Assembly (NCBI GenBank): GCA_002686675.1
Contig: NYYF01000006.1
Location: 8,679 to 18,668 of the forward strand
DNA: 9,990 nt
DNA from: Fidelibacterota bacterium
Lineage (GTDB): Bacteria; Marinisomatota; Marinisomatia; Marinisomatales; UBA8229
Direction: 5' to 3'
A program made the position numbers and the translations under genes. Within the stretch, counting starts at the first letter, position 1, and every line of letters begins with the position of its first letter. This document shows positions 5,008-9,990 of this stretch, one piece after another. The notes beneath the pieces are model-generated. The model saw only the letters and a list, made by a program, of their open reading frames with translations. It had not been told where the DNA came from and ran no database searches.

Positions 5008-7746
5008 ATGAAAATAATGTCAAAAATAATCTTAACAGCTTTAGTCTTTGTTGGGACAGTTATTCCGCAGAGCATCGAAGCAAACTATCAGCTGGATTAT
5101 GTAACTGTTCACTATACTTGGGTAGCAAGAGCCATGGAGAGCTCACTGGACTATACTGGCGGTTACGATCTTATGGGCAGTTGGCCATCTAGCGCTACGC
5201 CTGCATTTCAGTGGACACTATCAAGCTTTGCGGTAGGCGACACTATAACAGAGGTCTTAGTTCCACTCACATTTCAGGGAGCATTAGACTTCTTTCCCTT
5301 TGGGGCAGTCGCTTTAAACTGTTCCTTTTTGGATAATGGAACTTTTACTATTAATGAAGGAAGCACTTACCCCACAACCCAACTTATAGACTGTGAAACT
5401 TCATCAACGGTTCCACCGGTCTCAGAGTCTGGTACCTGGACTGATGGGGGATACTTACCTTATACTGATGAATTTTTAAATACCAGTGTGAGAGGCTGGG
5501 GAATTACTAATTCCGGTACCTTTGCATGGTTCAATGCACCAGACCTGAGTGATGGCACAAATGGTGGTGGAATGTACGATCCTAATATGCAATATGATGG
5601 TATTAACTGGGGTAGATTTGATGCCACCTATAATAATGACTTTACCCAAATTCAAGATGCGTGGGTTCGCTGGACCGCCAATGACGGCATTGAATCAAAC
5701 CTAGGAATTGTTGATCCTACTGATGATGATTATACAGAGGAAGAAGCAGGAATGCTTAACGGGATCATGGGTATAGGCGAAGCGCCAAGCGATAATACTA
5801 CAATCCCGGCGATTGCAGCTTTAGCCGCTACATATGGCATTACCATCCATGTTCCTGATAATCCTGTTGCTTTAGGTGGTACAGGCCAGGATATTGATGG
5901 TGATGGAGAAGTAGACGGAGTGATAAGCGCTAACTATGGTTACCTCTTTGATCCTGTTAGCAGCGATGGTGCACCTTTTAGTGGTGACGAACCTCTACAA
6001 TTTACTGGATACTTCTTTACCGCAAATTTTATGAATGCAGTTGGAATTGGCTCAGGAACTTTGACTTCCTGTGGTAATACTTATGTCTTGGGAGATGATC
6101 CAACGGCAAATGGTGGACTGGGTGATGGCTGCCTATTCGACTGCGTTATGACCGGAGAAAGTATAGAAAACTGCACGGCAAACTGCTCATTCCTATCCGT
6201 TGAAGATTGCATTGATGATGCTAGTGTTGCTATATTAACAACATTTGGTTGCCCTGCAGAAGTTGCTGGTGCCGTTGCTTCTCAAGCTTATGCGGAGGGT
6301 AATGTAGGACCATGCCTTCTTGGAGGCGGTGATCAGCTGACCTGTGTCCTGGGTGGTCTCGTCTGGTCCATTGGCGCTGCCCAGGTAGCTACAGGTGGAG
6401 CCTGGATGTTCCCCAATGACAGTGATCATGATGTTGATCTTGCCTGCCTGGCAGATGGCGACCCCTCTGATTGTAGTGGCCGCTTGACCATGGAAGTAGA
6501 TAATCTTTGTGTGCCAAGAATGTCAACCCAAAGAATTAACGCCAGATTCCAGAATACAGCCAATGCGCATGGTGCAGCTAACCCTGTGTTCATGTCCACT
6601 GCTGCCGGATGGAATATGGTTGGACTCCCAATCGTTGCTGGCGGATATGAATACGGTGATATGTTTGGAATTGACCTAAATGGTGATGGTATATCTGATA
6701 CTCCAGAGCCCACAGCAGGAACCCTGTATTCCTTTAACGGAAGCTATAACGAGGAAGCAGCAATGGCTCCCGGTCAAGGATATTGGCTGAGATTTGATAT
6801 GCCTTGCTGTGACCCTGCAATCTACGGTGTCCCAGGCCATCCTATGGGGGGTTATGATTTACTTACTCAGACTATTAGCTTGAGCGAAGGCTGGAATATG
6901 ATTTCTGGTATCTCCGTATCTGCAGGTGAGGACGACGTGGATGGTTTTGATGAGATAGGTGTTCCTAATTCCGTATATGGATTCAATGGGACTTATTATC
7001 AAGCAGAGACTATAGATCCCGGTCAAGGATATTGGATCCGTGCAAGTGCAGACGGCGCTATAACCATTGCGATTGGTGCCGGCGGAGCAGGGAAAAAAGT
7101 TGAACCAGTAGATTACCTGAAAAATGCCAATTATCTTACCATTACCAATGGTGATGGTCTCACAGGCATGCCGCTCCACTTTGGTGCAACTGTACCAGAA
7201 AATAAGCAGATCGAGTACGGCCTGCCCCCATTACCGCCTGCAGGAGCATTTGATACCCGTTTCTCTGATGATATGAGATACACTGAAGATATGGGAACGA
7301 TTGAGATCATGAACAATACAGAATCCCTCTCCATTGATTATTATGTAGTTAATCAGGAAAAATGGATTTTGACCTTCAATGATGAAGTACATCTTCTTGA
7401 GGGATCAGGAGTCATTGAATTGGATGGAACTGTCAATTCAGTTACCCTCAGGAAAGAGGGGACTGTCCCAAGTGTTCCAGGAACATTCTCTCTTAAACAA
7501 AACCATCCCAACCCGTTCAACCCCACAACGCAGATTGCTTTTGAACTGCCGGATTCTCAGGAGAAAGTAAAAATTACCTTCTGGAATCTTACAGGTCAGA
7601 AAGTTGCAACCATACAAGCCGGTGACTTGAACGCAGGGCTTCACAGCTACAGCTTTGATGGAAGCCAGTTGGCCAGCGGCGCGTACATTTATCGCATAGA
7701 TGCAGGCCCCTACCAGGCTACAAAGAAGATGTTGCTTATGAAGTAA
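5008..7746 (+). CDS. Secreted protein with cysteine-rich region, paired GWNM modules and T9SS sorting domain
   Basis: This 912-residue protein begins with a typical signal peptide: 'MKIMSKIILTALVFVGTVIP', with likely cleavage after 'SIEA' at about residue 25. The C-terminal 86 residues (about 827-912) are a type IX secretion sorting domain of the FlgD-Ig-like kind: 'HPNPFNPTT' (833-841), then 'GQKVATI', 'GLHSYSFDGS', 'ASGAYIYRI' and a basic 'TKKMLLMK' end. In such proteins this domain is recognised by the outer-membrane translocon and is usually removed. Between them are a large acidic beta-rich region of unknown fold, an isolated calcium-loop-like 'DIDGDGEVDG' (295-304), a stretch with 12 cysteines (355-501), and two related modules running from 'GWNM' to 'PGQGYW' (534-593 and 628-676), the first containing another 'DLNGDGISD' loop. 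No enzymatic motif is recognised. The start is set by GAGGAGG 6 nt upstream. It is probably a surface or extracellular structural or binding protein; the substrate is unknown. Confidence 0.85.
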   Translation: MKIMSKIILTALVFVGTVIPQSIEANYQLDYVTVHYTWVARAMESSLDYTGGYDLMGSWPSSATPAFQWTLSSFAVGDTITEVLVPLTFQGALDFFPFGAVALNCSFLDNGTFTINEGSTYPTTQLIDCETSSTVPPVSESGTWTDGGYLPYTDEFLNTSVRGWGITNSGTFAWFNAPDLSDGTNGGGMYDPNMQYDGINWGRFDATYNNDFTQIQDAWVRWTANDGIESNLGIVDPTDDDYTEEEAGMLNGIMGIGEAPSDNTTIPAIAALAATYGITIHVPDNPVALGGTGQDIDGDGEVDGVISANYGYLFDPVSSDGAPFSGDEPLQFTGYFFTANFMNAVGIGSGTLTSCGNTYVLGDDPTANGGLGDGCLFDCVMTGESIENCTANCSFLSVEDCIDDASVAILTTFGCPAEVAGAVASQAYAEGNVGPCLLGGGDQLTCVLGGLVWSIGAAQVATGGAWMFPNDSDHDVDLACLADGDPSDCSGRLTMEVDNLCVPRMSTQRINARFQNTANAHGAANPVFMSTAAGWNMVGLPIVAGGYEYGDMFGIDLNGDGISDTPEPTAGTLYSFNGSYNEEAAMAPGQGYWLRFDMPCCDPAIYGVPGHPMGGYDLLTQTISLSEGWNMISGISVSAGEDDVDGFDEIGVPNSVYGFNGTYYQAETIDPGQGYWIRASADGAITIAIGAGGAGKKVEPVDYLKNANYLTITNGDGLTGMPLHFGATVPENKQIEYGLPPLPPAGAFDTRFSDDMRYTEDMGTIEIMNNTESLSIDYYVVNQEKWILTFNDEVHLLEGSGVIELDGTVNSVTLRKEGTVPSVPGTFSLKQNHPNPFNPTTQIAFELPDSQEKVKITFWNLTGQKVATIQAGDLNAGLHSYSFDGSQLASGAYIYRIDAGPYQATKKMLLMK
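6607..7038 (+). repeat. Two related GWNM...PGQGYW modules with an 18-bp identical segment
   Basis: Two modules inside the secreted protein share the pattern GWNM, then Y-x-FNG-x-Y, then PGQGYW-[IL]-R. They span roughly 6607-6792 and 6889-7038. An identical 18-base stretch coding PGQGYW occurs at 6769-6786 and 7018-7035. Elsewhere the two copies have diverged, which suggests an old internal duplication with the end motif under constraint. Confidence 0.75.
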
Positions 7747-7781
7747 TAATCTTCATAACATTTAACCGTAAATAAACACAC

Positions 7782-7818
7782 AGTCAGCTCCGATCAATTC
7801 GGGGCTGACTCTTTATAT
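7782..7818 (+). terminator. Rho-independent-type terminator after the secreted-protein gene
   Basis: A 12-bp stem pairs AGTCAGCTCCGA (7782-7793) with TCGGGGCTGACT (7799-7810), with a single G-T wobble and a 5-base loop TCAAT. It is followed by CTTTATAT, a rather weak T-run. It begins 36 nt after the stop of the secreted-protein gene and ends just before the ribosome binding site of the receptor gene, so it may also limit read-through into that gene rather than block it. Confidence 0.75.
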
Positions 7819-7823
7819 ACATG

Positions 7824-7829
7824 AAGGAG
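7824..7829 (+). promoter_or_regulatory. Ribosome binding site deciding a TTG start
   Basis: AAGGAG is followed after six bases by TTG (7836-7838), and an in-frame TAA (7830-7832) lies between them. The first in-frame ATG (7860-7862) has no ribosome binding site and would remove the first part of the signal peptide. TTG is therefore the start of the receptor. Confidence 0.75.
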
Positions 7830-7835
7830 TAACTA

Positions 7836-9990
7836 TTGACAGGCAGATATTTTTATTGCATGAGTATCTTCCTTTCCGGGTTTCTCTTTGCCCAGGGCGG
7901 GACCATATCAGGAAAGATCACTGATAAAGATAACGGCAAGCCACTTGTAGCAGCAAACGTGATGGTCTCCGGTGATGCGTTAAAATCAATGACGGGTAGC
8001 GCTACGGATGCTGAAGGGCGTTATACGGTCCCGAACCTTCCCCCCGGCCAGTATTCCCTTAAAGTAAATTATATGGGGTATGAACAGGTAAAAAAAGAAG
8101 TAACGCTTGATCAGGGGCAAAAGCTTGTTGTGGACTTCCAGTTACTGACAGCCGCCATCCAGATGGAAACCTATGTTGTCACAGCCTCAAGGCGCAGGGA
8201 GCGGGTAGAGGATGCACCGGCTGCGATCTCCGTGATCACCAAACAGGATATTCGCCGGGAAAGCAATACAAATCTTGGCGATTATATGAAGACGACCAAG
8301 GGAATAGACTTCACACAATCCGGCATTGACAGTTATAATATGACGGCAAGAGGGTTTAATTCTTCATTCAGTTCACGGCTCCTTTCACTCACAGATGGAA
8401 GAATGGCTAATGTGCCTTCTCTCCGCCTCACTGCCTACAATGTCATCCCTGTCTCATTTGAAGATGTAGAGCAAATTGAAATTGTTTTAGGACCTTCATC
8501 TGCACTATACGGGCCCAATGCTCACAGCGGTGTTTTAAATATCATTACCAGTTCTCCCCTCCGTAGCACAGGAACTACAATCAATATTCAAGGTGGACTG
8601 CTTAATCAGGCAGATACTGATCCTCTACAGAAATTCACCTTTCGAACTGCACACAAATTTGGTAATGTTGGAATCAAAGTCTCAGGAGTTGCTCTCAGGG
8701 GACAGGATTGGAGACATTTTAACGAAGGTGAATGGGAAGGTCATGATGCCGCATTCGTTGGACGAATAAACAATTTAAACAATGGGATTGATAACGGTGG
8801 AATTTCGGCACAAGGCAACCCGATTTTTACGGATTTAATGCTGCACGTATGGGAAAATTCAGACCCCTCATTTGTGGGCCGTGCATACAAGGATGGGATA
8901 AAAACTGGTCACGGAGTTGCGGAACCAGGATCTCCCGTTATTACGGAAGCAATGATTGATGCAGCTTCAAATGACCCAATTTTTCATCGATATTATGTCC
9001 CTGGAACCGACATTATTCTCTGGAATGTAACAGCAGATATGCTTGGCTTCGAATATGCTGATGGAATTGACAATGATTTCAATGGCGCAATTGATGATGG
9101 AATTGATAATGGAATTGATGATATCAATGAGCACTGGTATGATGGGATTGATAACGACAATGATGGTGAGATAGATGAAGTAGATGAAACAGGAACACGG
9201 TGGCTCAATCGATTTGGGAATTACGCATCAGACTGGGATCAACCTAATGGAGGATTTGGCGAATATAAATACGACCAAAATGGGCAGATAATTTTTGATA
9301 CAAACAAAGATGGAATTTTTGATGGTGATGGTGATTTCAAAATCAATTATGGAAATCTTCCCAATATGGAAAAAGATGCCAATGGTGACGGTATCAATGA
9401 CTTTCCGGATTTTGATGTGCGTAATTACCGCTATGACATTAGGGGAGATTGGGAACCGAATCCTGATTTTACTTTGAGCTTATCCCATGGCTATGCCTGG
9501 GCGCGGAACATCAACATCACCGGGATTGCCCGCTACCTCGCAGACGGCTGGGTGTACCGCTATTACCAAGCGCGAATGCGGTACAAAAATTTCTTCTTGC
9601 AAACCTACCTGAATACCAGTTTTTCCGGGGATCCATCCCATCCTACCCGGAACATGGCAACCGGAGGACTCATTTATGACCGATCCAAAAAATTCTCAGC
9701 TCAGATTCAACATGTCATGGAATTTTTTCAGGAGGATTTTCGGTTTGTCTGGGGCTTAGATTATTTCCTTACCTTGCCCGACACCAGGGGAACCATCCTA
9801 TCCGACAAAAAATTGACGGACCGTCGTGACAATAATGGTAATGGTGAGGCCGGCTCACCAATTGATTGGTTTGAAACCTGGTATTTTGAAAACGGGTATT
9901 ACGAACCCGGTGAAAAGTTTACTGAATACTCAAATGTCTATCCAACAGTAGAATACAACGAAGAAACACATGGTGATACAATAAATTTTA
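7836..9990 (+). CDS. TonB-dependent outer-membrane receptor with acidic repeat insert (C-terminus beyond window)
   Basis: The frame is open for 718 codons and leaves the window. Residues 1-19 form a signal peptide ending 'FLSGFLFA', with cleavage before Gln20. Residues 22 to about 108 are a carboxypeptidase-regulatory-like beta-sandwich ('GTISGKITDKDNGKPLVAANV', cut here as a longer block; 'DAEGRYTVPNLPPGQYSLKV'). The plug domain follows: 'TYVVTASRR' (112-120), 'DAPAAISVITKQDI', 'ARGFNSSFSSRLL', and its hallmark end 'GPSSALYGPNAHSGVLNIIT' (219-238). The rest is outer-membrane beta-barrel, still incomplete at the right edge. Family proteins import ligands such as glycans, siderophores or cobalamin using TonB energy; the ligand cannot be read from the sequence. 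Unusual is an Asp/Asn-rich stretch (409-451, then 488-522) with MopE-like 'DGIDNDNDGEIDE' loops, probably a metal-binding extracellular loop. Base composition shifts sharply within the gene. It lies downstream of a T9SS-exported protein, which may be a partner. Confidence 0.92.
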   Translation, partial: MTGRYFYCMSIFLSGFLFAQGGTISGKITDKDNGKPLVAANVMVSGDALKSMTGSATDAEGRYTVPNLPPGQYSLKVNYMGYEQVKKEVTLDQGQKLVVDFQLLTAAIQMETYVVTASRRRERVEDAPAAISVITKQDIRRESNTNLGDYMKTTKGIDFTQSGIDSYNMTARGFNSSFSSRLLSLTDGRMANVPSLRLTAYNVIPVSFEDVEQIEIVLGPSSALYGPNAHSGVLNIITSSPLRSTGTTINIQGGLLNQADTDPLQKFTFRTAHKFGNVGIKVSGVALRGQDWRHFNEGEWEGHDAAFVGRINNLNNGIDNGGISAQGNPIFTDLMLHVWENSDPSFVGRAYKDGIKTGHGVAEPGSPVITEAMIDAASNDPIFHRYYVPGTDIILWNVTADMLGFEYADGIDNDFNGAIDDGIDNGIDDINEHWYDGIDNDNDGEIDEVDETGTRWLNRFGNYASDWDQPNGGFGEYKYDQNGQIIFDTNKDGIFDGDGDFKINYGNLPNMEKDANGDGINDFPDFDVRNYRYDIRGDWEPNPDFTLSLSHGYAWARNINITGIARYLADGWVYRYYQARMRYKNFFLQTYLNTSFSGDPSHPTRNMATGGLIYDRSKKFSAQIQHVMEFFQEDFRFVWGLDYFLTLPDTRGTILSDKKLTDRRDNNGNGEAGSPIDWFETWYFENGYYEPGEKFTEYSNVYPTVEYNEETHGDTINF
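9060..9182 (+). repeat. Asp-rich DGIDN repeat tract inside the receptor
   Basis: Short, imperfect, in-frame repeats of GATGGAATTGATAAT-like units encode DGIDND, DDGIDNG, IDD and DGIDNDNDGEIDE in succession. Two further acidic loops follow at 9297-9335 (DTNKDGIFDGDGD) and 9375-9401 (DANGDGIND). A related 'NGIDNGG' is coded upstream near 8781. The spacing resembles calcium-loop and MopE-type metal-binding repeats with Asn where MopE has Cys. Confidence 0.7.

Noticed and set aside
5890..5919. Dockerin-type calcium repeat in the secreted protein
   Set aside because: DIDGDGEVDG is a single isolated loop; a dockerin needs two paired repeats with intervening helices, and the other DLNGDG loop is 260 residues away.
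7860..7862. ATG as the receptor start
   Set aside because: There is no ribosome binding site before it and it would cut off the N-terminal part of the signal peptide; TTG 7836 has AAGGAG at six bases.
9060..9182. CRISPR or other non-coding repeat array
   Set aside because: The repeats are imperfect, in phase with codons, and lie inside an open TonB-receptor frame without unique spacers.

Overview
The window looks like chromosomal DNA of a Gram-negative bacterium of the FCB group (Fibrobacterota-Chlorobi-Bacteroidota), most plausibly a marine Marinimicrobia/SAR406-like lineage. Three things point there: a secreted protein ending in a type IX secretion (T9SS) sorting domain with the 'HPNPFNPTT' signature, a TonB-dependent receptor with an N-terminal carboxypeptidase-regulatory-like domain and MopE-like 'DGIDND' acidic repeats, and moderate-to-low GC. 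The taxonomic call is inference; no rRNA or marker gene is present.

Layout. Positions 1-906 (minus strand) hold the N-terminal part of an N6-adenine DNA methyltransferase of the Eco57I/type IIG-like class; it runs off the left edge and appears to start at a rare ATT codon. Positions 990-4391 (minus strand) are a compact three-gene electron-transfer flavoprotein operon, transcribed etfB, etfA, ETF:quinone oxidoreductase, with gaps or overlaps of 10 nt and -1 nt. From 4392 to 5007 lies a divergent intergenic region containing an overlooked 35-codon plus-strand ORF for a single-pass membrane microprotein (4606-4713) and overlapping inverted repeats in the leader of the next gene. Positions 5008-7746 encode a 912-residue exported protein with a signal peptide, a cysteine-rich middle, two GWNM...PGQGYW modules and a T9SS sorting domain. 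A hairpin terminator (7782-7818) separates it from a TonB-dependent outer-membrane receptor (7836 to the right edge, incomplete, TTG start).

How it works together. The etf operon is a complete electron route from acyl-CoA and similar dehydrogenases: EtfAB takes the electrons and the membrane-associated ETF:QO passes them to quinone. The two plus-strand genes are cell-envelope functions, a T9SS-exported surface or secreted protein and a TonB-dependent receptor; adjacency suggests but does not prove that they cooperate in nutrient capture. The methyltransferase is the only candidate defence or accessory gene, and any partner genes would lie to the left of the window. I see no CRISPR array, insertion sequence, tRNA or rRNA.
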